NCBI GenBank assembly: GCA_900757265.1
Contig: CAAENW010000201.1
Coordinates: 1 to 17,023 of the forward strand
From: an uncultured Collinsella sp.
GTDB lineage: Bacteria > Actinomycetota > Coriobacteriia > Coriobacteriales > Coriobacteriaceae
Length of the DNA stretch: 17,023 nt
Direction of reading: 5' to 3'
Part shown: in pieces, positions 1 through 7,273 of the stretch
How positions within the stretch are numbered: position 1 is the stretch's first letter
Layout: the number at the start of each line of letters is the position of its first letter
Notes under the pieces: generated by a model
The model's input: only the letters and a program-made list of their open reading frames with translations
Database searches by the model: none
What the model was told of the DNA's origin: nothing
Translations under genes and position numbers: made by a program

Positions 1-589
1 AGCCGAGCGCCGAGATAAAGAACGCGGCGACGCCGCCGAGCGAGCGCGTGTTGATGTAGCTCACCACGCCGGTGAGCTCCTGCGGTTTAAGCGGTACCTG
101 ACTGCCGAGCGCGGTGGTGAGCATGACGGCGATAAAGAGGTTGGTCATGGGCAGCACGCTCGAGCGCAGTGCCTGCGGGATCACGATCTTGGCAAGGATG
201 CGATTGAAGCTCATGCCCAGCGAGCGGGCGGCTTCCACCTGGCCGACACCGACGGTGTTGATGCCGCTCATAAAGTTCTCGGAGCCAAAGGCGGAGCCCA
301 GCAACACCGTGGCGACGATAACGCAGGTACGGTAGGGCAGAACGACCTTGAGTGGCGGCAATGCGTAGACGACGATGATGAGCAGCGCGATGCCGGGGAT
401 GTTACGGAAGACCTGGACATACAGGTCGCCAAAGACGCGCAGCGGCTTGAGCGGCGACACGCGCATCACGGTGACGGCGACGGCCAGCACCATGGCGATG
501 GCAAACGACTCAAGCGTCATGCCCCAGGTTGCTAGCAGCGCGTCGATATAGTTCTGGCCATAGAGCGACCAGAGCTCGGAGAGACTCAT
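1..589 (-). CDS. Amino-acid ABC transporter permease (partial, C-terminus outside window)
   Basis: Membrane subunit of a polar amino-acid (glutamate/glutamine type) ABC importer. The reading frame starts with ATG at 589-587, preceded by a GGGAGG ribosome binding site, and runs off the left edge after about 196 codons; family members usually have 210-230 residues, so only the last few dozen are missing. Hydrophobic segments lie near residues 26-42, 67-80, 88-101 and 150-162. The diagnostic EAA loop, which docks on the ATPase, is at about 119-140 (VEAARSLGMSFNRILAKIVI, followed by PQAL). The gene lies 138 bases downstream of the binding-protein gene on the same strand, with a hairpin between them. 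A second permease and an ATPase would be expected further left. The family call is firm; the substrate is inferred only from similarity to GluC-type sequences. Confidence 0.9.
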   Translation of the reverse strand, partial: MSLSELWSLYGQNYIDALLATWGMTLESFAIAMVLAVAVTVMRVSPLKPLRVFGDLYVQVFRNIPGIALLIIVVYALPPLKVVLPYRTCVIVATVLLGSAFGSENFMSGINTVGVGQVEAARSLGMSFNRILAKIVIPQALRSSVLPMTNLFIAVMLTTALGSQVPLKPQELTGVVSYINTRSLGGVAAFFISALG

Positions 590-613
590 GCGGACCTCCC
601 GCCGGTAAGGAAA

Positions 614-639
614 GGGGCTCCCGTGTGTACGGAAGCCCC
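614..639 (-). terminator. Intercistronic attenuator-like hairpin
   Basis: An 11-bp stem (614-624 with 629-639, one mismatch that is a G-U wobble in the minus-strand RNA) with a 4-base loop. On the minus strand it is followed by TTTCCTT, a weak U tract. It lies between the binding-protein gene and the permease gene. Such hairpins commonly lower transporter-subunit expression relative to the abundant binding protein. That role is inferred here. Confidence 0.6.
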
Positions 640-727
640 GACAACTCAGTGAGGAAACAGTTTAGCGCAATAAAGCGCATCGTGCGTTTCCGTATGGTTT
701 CGTAGCGGCCGTTACTAGGCTCGCTGC

Positions 728-1723
728 CTAGGCGCCGATCTCGGGCAGCTCGGGAACATTGGTGTCGCCCGTACGGTCGCCAATGCAGATCTGCCACAGC
801 TCGGTCCAGGTGCCGTCATCCTCGATCTTCTTAAGGAAGTCGTTGACAAAGGCGACACCGTCGGAATCGAGTGGCAGGCCAATGCCATAGGGCTCCTTGC
901 TGCCGAAGGGCTTGCCGGCAATCTTGTACTTACCGGGCTCGCGGACCAGGGCGCTCTGCTGCATGTTGTTGTCGATGACGTAGGCGTCAACGCGGCCCTG
1001 CTGAAGTGCCTGGCGGGCCTCCTCGTCGGTCTTGAACTCCTGTTGGCTGGCCTTGGGGGCGAACTCCTCCAGGATGGCAGGGCCGTTGGAGCCGGACTGG
1101 ACGGCGACGTTCTTGTCGGCCAGGTCGTCGACGCTCTTGATGTCGTCGTTGTCGGCGAGCACCAGGATGGCCTGCTGGGTGTAGTAGTAGGGACCGGCAA
1201 AGGAGACGAGCTTCTTGCGATCGTCAGTGATGGTGTAGGTGGCAAAGACAGCGTCGACCTGGCCGTTCTGCAGGACGGACTCGCGCGTGTCCGAGGTCAC
1301 CTGGGTGATCTCGACCTTGTTCTCGCCCAGAATGTAGTTGGACAGGAGCTGTGCGATACCGGCGTCGAAGCCGCGGGTCTGACCGTCTTTCTCGTTGAGG
1401 AGGGAGAAAAGTGTGGAGGTCTGAACGCCACCGATCTTAAAGACACCGGCGTCCTTGACGGCCGTGGCCCAGGTGCTGGCGGCGATGGCGTCGTCATCGG
1501 CCTTGGGGCCGTTGTCGACGAGTTTGTCGAATGCCTTGGCATCGAGTATGGTGGAAGCCTCGGTATCTTCGGAGCTCTTGGAGGAGCCGGCGGCGGAACC
1601 CTTGTCGGCCTCGGCGCTGGTGTCGGAGCAGCCGGCAAGACCAAGGCCGGCGACGGTTGCGAAGGTGGCGGCAACGAAGCCGCGGCGGTCGAGAACGACC
1701 TGCTGGGAGAGGTTTTTGCTCAT
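728..1723 (-). CDS. Amino-acid ABC transporter substrate-binding lipoprotein
   Basis: Extracytoplasmic solute-binding protein (SBP_bac_3 family, PF00497) that captures a polar amino acid, probably glutamate or glutamine, for the downstream permease. Of 331 residues, the N-terminus carries a twin-arginine-like motif (DRRGF, residues 12-16), a short hydrophobic stretch and a lipobox L-A-G-C with the lipidated cysteine at 32. A low-complexity Ser/Ala/Glu/Lys linker follows to about residue 60. The binding domain shows GFDAGIAQLL near 118-127 and an LVSFAGPYY stretch near 173, both typical of the family. The ATG at 1723 has an AAAGG Shine-Dalgarno and a good promoter upstream. The permease follows, so this is the first gene of the operon. 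The substrate is not determined by the sequence. Confidence 0.92.
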   Translation of the reverse strand: MSKNLSQQVVLDRRGFVAATFATVAGLGLAGCSDTSAEADKGSAAGSSKSSEDTEASTILDAKAFDKLVDNGPKADDDAIAASTWATAVKDAGVFKIGGVQTSTLFSLLNEKDGQTRGFDAGIAQLLSNYILGENKVEITQVTSDTRESVLQNGQVDAVFATYTITDDRKKLVSFAGPYYYTQQAILVLADNDDIKSVDDLADKNVAVQSGSNGPAILEEFAPKASQQEFKTDEEARQALQQGRVDAYVIDNNMQQSALVREPGKYKIAGKPFGSKEPYGIGLPLDSDGVAFVNDFLKKIEDDGTWTELWQICIGDRTGDTNVPELPEIGA

Positions 1724-1766
1724 GGTAGAACACCTTTCTCAATAAAATCCCTAGCGGTTGAGTAGA

Positions 1767-1796
1767 GTTATACCCTATCGCGCTCAAATGGGTCAA
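1767..1796 (-). promoter_or_regulatory. Sigma-70 promoter of the binding-protein operon
   Basis: On the minus strand the -35 box TTGACC (1796-1791) is separated by 18 bases from the -10 box TATAAC (1772-1767). This predicts transcription starting near 1760 and a leader of about 37 bases with the AAAGG site before the ATG at 1723. This is one of the best promoter matches in the window. Confidence 0.7.
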
Positions 1797-1842
1797 CACG
1801 AAATAACTCAGAAACATACTTACCTTATGGGTAATTCTTCCT

Positions 1843-1896
1843 ACCAAAAAGGGACAGGCACCTTTGTGGTGGTTCTTGCAGATGTGGTGGCCTGTC
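1843..1896. repeat. REP-like palindromic element with GGGACAGG core
   Basis: ACCAAAAAGG (1843-1852) pairs with CCTTTGTGGT (1861-1870) with one mismatch. Alternatively GACAGGC (1853-1859) pairs with GCCTGTC (1890-1896). The GGGACAG...CCTTTGT core also appears in the palindromes at 10687-10711 and 11093-11120, so this is probably a diverged member of the same dispersed family. The stretch from 1797 to 2141 contains only this and the three palindromes below; I see no credible gene in it. Confidence 0.5.
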
Positions 1897-1907
1897 TCGC
1901 TGCTTTG

Positions 1908-1962
1908 TCTCAATCTGTAACAGTTAGACGAGGAAATGGGTTCTACCTGTTACAGATCGAGA
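1908..1962. repeat. Tandem palindromic unit 1 (CTGTAACAG family)
   Basis: The left arm TCTCAATCTGTAACAG (1908-1923) is complementary at 15 of 16 positions to the right arm at 1947-1962. The 23-base loop begins TTAGACG. It is the first of three similar units separated by 23-24 bases. Confidence 0.8.
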
Positions 1963-1985
1963 TTTTCTCTTTAGGGGAATTCGAA

Positions 1986-2044
1986 TGTCTCAATCTGTAA
2001 CATCTGGACGGCCAGAAGGTCTCTATCTGTTACAGATTGAGACA
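1986..2044. repeat. Tandem palindromic unit 2 (perfect 17-bp arms)
   Basis: TGTCTCAATCTGTAACA (1986-2002) and its exact reverse complement (2028-2044) flank a 25-base loop. The loop itself contains a small TCTGG/CCAGA hairpin. The arms match those of units 1 and 3. Confidence 0.85.
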
Positions 2045-2068
2045 AAGGTCAGGGACTAAGACGTCTTT

Positions 2069-2123
2069 TCTAGATCTGTAACAGTTAGACGGGAATTCGG
2101 GCCATAGATGTTACAGATTGAGA
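2069..2123. repeat. Tandem palindromic unit 3 (CTGTAACAG family)
   Basis: The arms at 2069-2083 and 2109-2123 pair at 13 of 15 positions. The 25-base loop starts GTTAGACGGG and closely resembles the loop of unit 1, so loop as well as arms is conserved between units. Confidence 0.8.
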
Positions 2124-2141
2124 TAATTGAGCTGTGAAAAC

Positions 2142-2180
2142 AAAAACCTCCGCATGGGTGCTTCCCTTGCGGAGGTTTTT
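2142..2180 (-). terminator. Rho-independent terminator of the Dxs gene
   Basis: AAAAACCTCCGCA (2142-2154) pairs perfectly with its complement at 2168-2180 around a 13-base loop. The minus-strand RNA ends in a T-rich tail. The outermost base of the stem is the first base of the TAA stop of the upstream gene. The symmetrical A/T flanks mean it could also work on the plus strand. Confidence 0.85.
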
Positions 2181-3961
2181 TACTCGTTGAGTAGCCTTAC
2201 GGCCTCGGCGGCCATGTTCTCGACCGTCATGCCGTTCTGAGCGAGCAGCTCGTTGGGGTCGTAGCGGTCGGGGAAGCCCTTGGCGATGCCGAAGGTGCGC
2301 GTGCGCACGGGCGTGCAGGCCAAGTAGCACGCGACGCGTTCGCCCCAACCGCCGTCCAAGATGCCGTCCTCGAGGGTGACGACAACGCGATGCTCGGCGG
2401 CAAGGCTGTCGAGGAACTCGCGGTCAAGCTCGGTTGCAAAGCGAGGGTTGACGAGCGTGGCCTCGATACCGTATTCGGCTGCCAAGCGGTTTGCCACACG
2501 CTCGCCCAGCTCAAAGAAATCGCCGAGCGCGAGCACGGCCACGTCGCGGCCCTGGCGCACCACGTTGTAGCGCGCGACACCGTAATCGGCGTCCTCGGCA
2601 GGCGCCAAGTCGGGACGGCTTACCAGGCCAATACCAGGCACACGAATCGCCACGGGATGCTCGCGGTGGTCGAGCGACCAGCTTAGCATGGACAGATATT
2701 CCTCCATGCAGGCCGGCGCCAGGTAGTGCATGTTGGGAAGACCGCCCAGCATGGAAATATCAAAGAACGAAAGATGCGTCTCGGATGTGGTGCCAAAGAT
2801 CGACGCGCCAAATACAAGGATCGTCGCCGGGGCATCGTTGAGGCACAGGTCGTGCCACAGTTCGTCGTAGGCGCGCTGCAAAAACGTGCCGTACACGCCA
2901 AAGACCGGCTTGGCACCGGCGCTGGCGAGCGCGGTGGCAAAGGTCACGGCATGCTCCTCGGCAATGCCCACGTCAACAAACTGCTTGCCTGCCGCGGCGC
3001 GAAGCTCGGGCGTAAAGCCCATGATGTAGGGCGTGGCGGCCGTGATGCCCACGACCTGCGAATCGCGCTCGATGGCGGCGCTGAGCGCCTCGCCCGTAAT
3101 GTCGGCATAGGTGCGCGGCGCAGGCTCGCTCGGATGGCCCGGGCAGAGCTTGCGCCCAGTCGCCATGTCAAACGGACCTACATGATGCCAGCGCTCGGGG
3201 TCGCTCTGGGCCGGCTCAAAGCCCTTGCCCTTCGCGGTGGAGACGTGCAGCACGATGGGATGATCGATATCGCGCAGTTCCTGCAGCACGTCGACTAGGG
3301 CCAACACATCGTTACCGGCGTCCAGATAGCGGTAGTCGAGCCCCATCGCGCGGAAAACGTTGCGCTCACAGGTGCCGTTGCTGGCGCGCAGCTCGGCCAG
3401 ATTGCGATACAGGCCGCCATGGTTCTCGGCAATGGACTGGTCGTTGTCATTGACGACGATGATCAAGTTGCTGTCGAGCTCGGCGGCATTGTTAAAGCCC
3501 TCAAACGCCAGACCGCCCGAAAGCGAACCGTCGCCAATGATGGTGATGACGTTGTACGCATCGCCCGCCAGGTCACGAGCGTGCGCCAAGCCGCAGCCCA
3601 GGCTCACCGATGTGGAGGTGTGGCCCATGGCGAACAGGTCGTGTTCGGACTCGTCGGGATTGGCAAAGCCAGAGGCCTCGCCGTAGCGTGCCGGGTCGAT
3701 ATAAGTGTACGCGCGCCCAGTCAGCGCCTTGTGGGCATAGGTCTGGTGTGACACGTCAAAGACAATTTTGTCGGTGGGGGAGTTAAACACGCGATGGAGC
3801 GCGACCGTAAGCTCAACGACGCCCAGGTTGGGGGCAACGTGCCCGCCGACGGCGGCGGAGCTTTCGAGGATGGCGTGGCGGATCTCGCCGCAGAGCAGCG
3901 GAAGCTCGGCGCGATCGAGAGCCTTGACGTCCTCGGGCGTTGTCGTTTGCGTAAGCAGCAT
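2180..3961 (-). CDS. dxs: 1-deoxy-D-xylulose-5-phosphate synthase, short-clade
   Basis: Thiamin-diphosphate enzyme that condenses pyruvate with glyceraldehyde 3-phosphate to 1-deoxyxylulose 5-phosphate, first step of the MEP isoprenoid pathway and a precursor for thiamin and pyridoxal; cytosolic. At 593 residues it is shorter than the usual 620-640. Visible motifs: GGHVAPNLG (39-47, active-site His41), DVSHQTYAHK (69-78), the ThDP/Mg motif GDGSLSGG (143-150) ending at NDN (171-173), the catalytic-Glu segment GIAEEHAVTF (332-341) and FLQRAYDELWHD (360-371). Wordings such as VSHQTYAHK and HTSTSVSLG resemble the shorter Dxs-like clade of Firmicutes rather than the E. coli type. The ATG at 3961 has GGAG 12 bases upstream, a rather long spacing. 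It stands alone between its terminator and a divergent operon. The enzyme call is strong; whether it is the only Dxs of the genome cannot be seen. Confidence 0.88.
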   Translation of the reverse strand: MLLTQTTTPEDVKALDRAELPLLCGEIRHAILESSAAVGGHVAPNLGVVELTVALHRVFNSPTDKIVFDVSHQTYAHKALTGRAYTYIDPARYGEASGFANPDESEHDLFAMGHTSTSVSLGCGLAHARDLAGDAYNVITIIGDGSLSGGLAFEGFNNAAELDSNLIIVVNDNDQSIAENHGGLYRNLAELRASNGTCERNVFRAMGLDYRYLDAGNDVLALVDVLQELRDIDHPIVLHVSTAKGKGFEPAQSDPERWHHVGPFDMATGRKLCPGHPSEPAPRTYADITGEALSAAIERDSQVVGITAATPYIMGFTPELRAAAGKQFVDVGIAEEHAVTFATALASAGAKPVFGVYGTFLQRAYDELWHDLCLNDAPATILVFGASIFGTTSETHLSFFDISMLGGLPNMHYLAPACMEEYLSMLSWSLDHREHPVAIRVPGIGLVSRPDLAPAEDADYGVARYNVVRQGRDVAVLALGDFFELGERVANRLAAEYGIEATLVNPRFATELDREFLDSLAAEHRVVVTLEDGILDGGWGERVACYLACTPVRTRTFGIAKGFPDRYDPNELLAQNGMTVENMAAEAVRLLNE

Positions 3962-4085
3962 CGTTGTGGGTTACTCCATGCGAATCGTGCGCCGGCACTC
4001 CCTCGGCCGGCACAATTGCACAAGACAGTCTCGCACATTTTGGCGTTTGATATGTGACGGCGGCGCGGTAATTCGCCAACTGGTG

Positions 4086-4103
4086 GGGCAAAACGTTTTG
4101 TCC
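4086..4103. promoter_or_regulatory. CG-centred dyad in the divergent dxs / HD-gene intergenic region
   Basis: CAAAACGTTTTG (4089-4100) is a perfect 12-bp palindrome, extended by further pairing bases to 4086-4103 with one G/T mismatch. CG-centred dyads of this form are typical of LacI-family operators. It lies in the 228-base gap between two divergent genes, where both promoters must lie, but I cannot place either promoter with confidence. Confidence 0.35.
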
Positions 4104-4189
4104 GATGCCATACTGATAAGTTCCATGATGATTTTATTCATTGCGTGCAGGCTGTGGCTTGCCGCCGAGCGCCGCCGGAAGGAGGCCGC

Positions 4190-4726
4190 ATGTCCGATAC
4201 CGTTCGTGCCGAGAAAATCGCGTGCGAAGTAGACCATGCTGCCCGTCAACTGGCACAGGCGGGCCGTCTGGACCTGACGCGCGAGTTTATCCAGCATGGC
4301 GATGTGACGGTGTATACGCATGTGACCTCGGTGGCGCGGGCAAGTCTGTCCTTTGCCGAGCGCCTGGGCCGCGTCGGTGTTTCGGTCGACCGCGCCTCGT
4401 TGCTGCGCGGAGCCTTGTTACACGATTACTTTCTCTACGATTGGCACGACCCCGACCCAAGCCATCGACTGCACGGATTCCGGCATCCATTTTTTGCTCT
4501 GGCGCGTGCCGAGGAAGATTTTGAGCTGACGCCGCGCGAGCGGAATATCATCGCGCGCCATATGTTTCCGCTGGTACCGGTGCCGCCGACGTGTCGCGAG
4601 GCATGGATTGTGTGCCTGGCGGATAAATGGTGCGCGCTGCGCGAGACGATTGCCGGCCGTCTGCCGCGCAAAGACAGGGCGGACGATGACGTGAGCAGCG
4701 AATCGAACGAAAAGAGGAGTGGGTAG
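4190..4726 (+). CDS. HD-domain phosphohydrolase-like protein
   Basis: Predicted metal-dependent phosphohydrolase of the HD superfamily, 178 residues. The metal ligands are visible: His44 (THVTSVA), the His-Asp pair 78-79 (ALLHDYFLYDWH), additional histidines at 92, 95, 99 and 124, and Asp145 (CLADKWCALRET). The ATG at 4190 is chosen because AAGGAGG sits four bases upstream; an in-frame ATG at 4145 would add 15 residues without a ribosome site. The C-terminal 20 residues are charged and probably disordered. The stop is three bases before the next gene, so the two are co-transcribed and probably translationally coupled. The substrate is unknown (small nucleotides or phospho-compounds are usual for the fold); no synthetase or cyclase domain is attached. 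Confidence 0.8.
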   Translation: MSDTVRAEKIACEVDHAARQLAQAGRLDLTREFIQHGDVTVYTHVTSVARASLSFAERLGRVGVSVDRASLLRGALLHDYFLYDWHDPDPSHRLHGFRHPFFALARAEEDFELTPRERNIIARHMFPLVPVPPTCREAWIVCLADKWCALRETIAGRLPRKDRADDDVSSESNEKRSG

Positions 4727-4729
4727 ACG

Positions 4730-5749
4730 GTGGGAACCGCGATCGACATGGCATTTGACGGCGCGACGCTTGCCGCCTGTCCGCTCTCGGCGCTGGTACT
4801 CTCGTTTGCCTTCTACGGTTTTTGCGGCTGGGTATGGGAGTCGACAGTCTGCGCCATGCTCAACCACGGACGCTTTGCCAACAGCGGCTTTTTGCTAGGG
4901 CCGTGTTGTCCCATCTACGGTGCGGGCGGCATTGCGTGCTGGTTGCTGCTGCGTGGAATCCCAGACGCCTCGAACCAGTTTGTCGCTGCCGCGCTCGTAT
5001 GCAGCGTGATCGAATATAGCGTGGGCGTGCTGTTGGAAAAAACGACGGGTGCCCGGTTTTGGGATTACTCGCATCTGCCGTTTAACCTGCACGGACGCAT
5101 CTGCCTGTACTGGGCCTGCGCGTTTGGCCTGGGTGCACTGTGCATTTGCCGTTTAGTGGAGCCGGCATTGCTGGGGCTGCTTGGCCATCTGCCGGTGCTG
5201 ATTGTGCGGCTGTCCGCCTTTATCGTCGCGGTCGCGATGATGGTCGACGCGGTGTGCTCGTTGGCGAGCTGGCGGCGTCTGTCTGATCAGCTGGAGCGCG
5301 TCCGGGCCGACCTTGCCGACCGCATCAATGAGTCGCTTGCCGATGCCTCGGACTCAATGCTCGAACGTATTCCCGATTCTACGATTGACTCGGTGGCACA
5401 GACGCACATCCGTAGCCGTGCCGTTAACGCGTGGCTGGCCGAGCTGGGTGACGCCGCGCTCGATGCCCTGCGCGAGAAGGCTTCGATGCCGACGTTTATC
5501 TCGGATGGTGCTCGCGGCCTGGCGCTCGCTGCCCGCCGCGTTGCCGATGTCGCGCCGAGCATGCCGCGTCCGTCGCTCAGTCGTCGCCTTGCCGGCAAGC
5601 GCATGAGCCGTCCGGTGCCGAGTGTGTCGCTCAGCCGTCGTGACCTGCGCTTCTTTAACGCCTTCCCGCGTCTGCGCATCAATCGCTACGAGGGCGTCAT
5701 CCGAGCTACCGACCTCCGCGACCGAGCCCGCGAGCTGTTCCGGCGCTAG
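4730..5749 (+). CDS. PF06541-type membrane protein ('putative ABC transporter permease')
   Basis: Integral membrane protein of 339 residues of the family annotated as putative ABC transporter permease (ABC_trans_CmpB), biochemically uncharacterised. Start is GTG at 4730, with GAGGAG about ten bases upstream; ATG at 4748 is an alternative. Family signatures: FCGWVWES (31-38), GPCCPIYG (57-64), WDYS (111-114) and a conserved NLHGRI (119-124). Hydrophobic segments are near 18-35, 61-76, 84-103, 125-150 and 155-178. From about residue 180 a cytosolic, Arg-rich extension of about 160 residues follows, with helical character at 183-245. No ATPase gene is nearby, which argues against a classical ABC transporter. 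The close pairing with the HD protein suggests a shared role, possibly in envelope or nucleotide signalling, but this is inference. Confidence 0.8.
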   Translation: MGTAIDMAFDGATLAACPLSALVLSFAFYGFCGWVWESTVCAMLNHGRFANSGFLLGPCCPIYGAGGIACWLLLRGIPDASNQFVAAALVCSVIEYSVGVLLEKTTGARFWDYSHLPFNLHGRICLYWACAFGLGALCICRLVEPALLGLLGHLPVLIVRLSAFIVAVAMMVDAVCSLASWRRLSDQLERVRADLADRINESLADASDSMLERIPDSTIDSVAQTHIRSRAVNAWLAELGDAALDALREKASMPTFISDGARGLALAARRVADVAPSMPRPSLSRRLAGKRMSRPVPSVSLSRRDLRFFNAFPRLRINRYEGVIRATDLRDRARELFRR

Positions 5750-5947
5750 CCAGAGCGGAGCCAAGCGCGCCCTTCTCGTTCGCACGTTTCCCGTTCGTTT
5801 CGCGCCCGTTGCCGTGCCGTTTCCAAGATTGCGGCACCGTTTCCATTCGACAACGCAGCGTTTAACAACGCCGTATCTGGTCTACACCAGTTGGCCCTCG
5901 GCCGCATCATGAGCGCCGACAACGTTCATGCGACCAAGGGGGAGCGA

Positions 5948-7225
5948 ATGTACGATACGGGATCGACAACGTTTATGCTCATCTGCACCATGCTCGTGTT
6001 TTTAATGACACCGGGTCTGGCGTTTTTCTATGGCGGCCTGTCCAGGCGCAAAAATGTCATCAACACCATGCTTATGTGCTTTGGCGCCATTGGCCTGGTT
6101 GGTGTGCTGTGGATTGTTGCCGGCTGGTCGCTGGCCTACGGCGGCGACGGCTCGAGTCCGTTTATTGGAGGCCTTGACCAGTTGCTGTGCCTACCGGTGC
6201 TCAACCAGGTGCTGCAGGCGGCCGAGGGCAATGCCGCGGGCGGTGCCGTCTACCCTCAGATCATCAACATCGCCTTCCAGATGGCGTTTGCCATGATCAC
6301 CGCCGCTATCGTTACGGGCAGTCTGGCAGGCCGCGTTAAGTTTGGTGCCATGACGGCCTTCCTGGGCATTTGGCTGCTCGTGGTCTATGCGCCGCTCGCC
6401 CACATGGTTTGGGGCGGCGATGGTTCCTTTATCGGCGACATCATCGGCGCGCTCGACTTTGCCGGCGGCGACGTGGTACACATTTCGTCTGGTCTCACGG
6501 GCCTGATTCTCTGCTTAATGCTCGGCCGTCGTCGCGGCTTTGGCATGGTGAGCTATCGTCCGCATAACGTGCCGTTTGTGGCGCTGGGCGCCGGGCTGCT
6601 TTGGTTTGGCTGGTTTGGCTTTAACGGCGGCAGCGAGTTTAAGGCCGACGCCGTGGCGGCGCTTGCCATCCTCAACACCGTGACGGCCAGCGCGGCGGGC
6701 ATGGTCTCGTGGCTCGCCGTTGAGCGCGTGCACACCGGTCGTCCCACGCTGGTGGGTGCCAGCACCGGTTTGGTTGCGGGCCTTGTGGTGGTCACGCCGG
6801 GCGCGGGCTTTGTCGAACCGTGGGCAGCGCTGGTCATGGGCCTGATCGTATCGCCCGTCTGCTACCTGGCCATCAGCCATCTTAAGACCAAGTTTGGCTA
6901 CGACGACGCGCTCGACGCGTTTGGCTGCCACGGCATTGGCGGCATCTTGGGCGGCGTGCTCACGGGCCTGTTCTGTGTGCCGGAGCTTTCGTGGACCGGT
7001 AAGGGTGGCCTGTTCTACACGGGCGACGTGTCGCTGCTCATCTCGCAGATTTTAGGCATTGTGGTGACGGTCGCTATTGTGCTGGTGCTCGATTTGTTGA
7101 TCGCCGCGGTGGTCAAGGCGCTGTTCCACGGTAGCCTGCGCGTGGACGAGGCCGACGAGGCGCTGGGCCTGGATGCGAGTCAGCACGGCGAGAGCGCGTA
7201 TCCTTCGTTTAGTGGTCTGGACTAA
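5948..7225 (+). CDS. amtB: Ammonium transporter (Amt/Rh family)
   Basis: Trimeric inner-membrane channel that brings ammonium into the cell; 425 residues, eleven expected membrane helices. Visible hallmarks: TPGLAFFYGG (21-30), the pore histidine pair His178 (GGDVVHISSG) and His328 (AFGCHGIGGI), WFGWFGFNGGS (219-229) with the conserved Phe gate, and the Arg/Asp-bearing cytosolic tail 397-425 that normally contacts PII. The ATG at 5948 is chosen over in-frame ATGs at 5891 and 5909 because AAGGGGGAG directly precedes it and because family members start just before the first helix (YDTGSTTFML). The PII gene follows after 48 bases, the classic amtB-PII pair, implying regulation of the channel by PII. 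The 198-base upstream region shows a small CTGGT/ACCAG hairpin (5877-5890) but no GlnR or AmtR box that I could recognise. Confidence 0.95.
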   Translation: MYDTGSTTFMLICTMLVFLMTPGLAFFYGGLSRRKNVINTMLMCFGAIGLVGVLWIVAGWSLAYGGDGSSPFIGGLDQLLCLPVLNQVLQAAEGNAAGGAVYPQIINIAFQMAFAMITAAIVTGSLAGRVKFGAMTAFLGIWLLVVYAPLAHMVWGGDGSFIGDIIGALDFAGGDVVHISSGLTGLILCLMLGRRRGFGMVSYRPHNVPFVALGAGLLWFGWFGFNGGSEFKADAVAALAILNTVTASAAGMVSWLAVERVHTGRPTLVGASTGLVAGLVVVTPGAGFVEPWAALVMGLIVSPVCYLAISHLKTKFGYDDALDAFGCHGIGGILGGVLTGLFCVPELSWTGKGGLFYTGDVSLLISQILGIVVTVAIVLVLDLLIAAVVKALFHGSLRVDEADEALGLDASQHGESAYPSFSGLD

Positions 7226-7250
7226 CAGTTTCAAACGTTCTGTCAGACCA
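7213..7250 (+). other. Hairpin spanning the amtB stop codon
   Basis: TGGTCTG (7213-7219) pairs with CAGACCA (7244-7250), and inside it ACAG (7225-7228) pairs with CTGT (7240-7243). It overlaps the amtB stop codon and lies upstream of the PII ribosome site. No T tract follows, so an mRNA-stabilising or ratio-setting role is more likely than termination; inferred. Confidence 0.4.
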
Positions 7251-7273
7251 ACTCTTAAAGAGAGGAATTCACT

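Noticed and set aside
1043..1765. A 240-codon plus-strand frame across the binding-protein gene
   Set aside because: The minus-strand frame has a lipoprotein signal, lipobox and family motifs, and the plus-strand translation is a Gly/Val-rich shadow.
1908..2123. CRISPR array
   Set aside because: Only three units, each a palindrome; no constant direct repeat with unique spacers and no cas gene nearby.
5750..5947. GlnR- or AmtR-type nitrogen control site before amtB
   Set aside because: I looked for GTnAC-n6-GAAAC and CTAT-n6-ATAG type patterns and found none convincing; only a small CTGGT/ACCAG hairpin is present.
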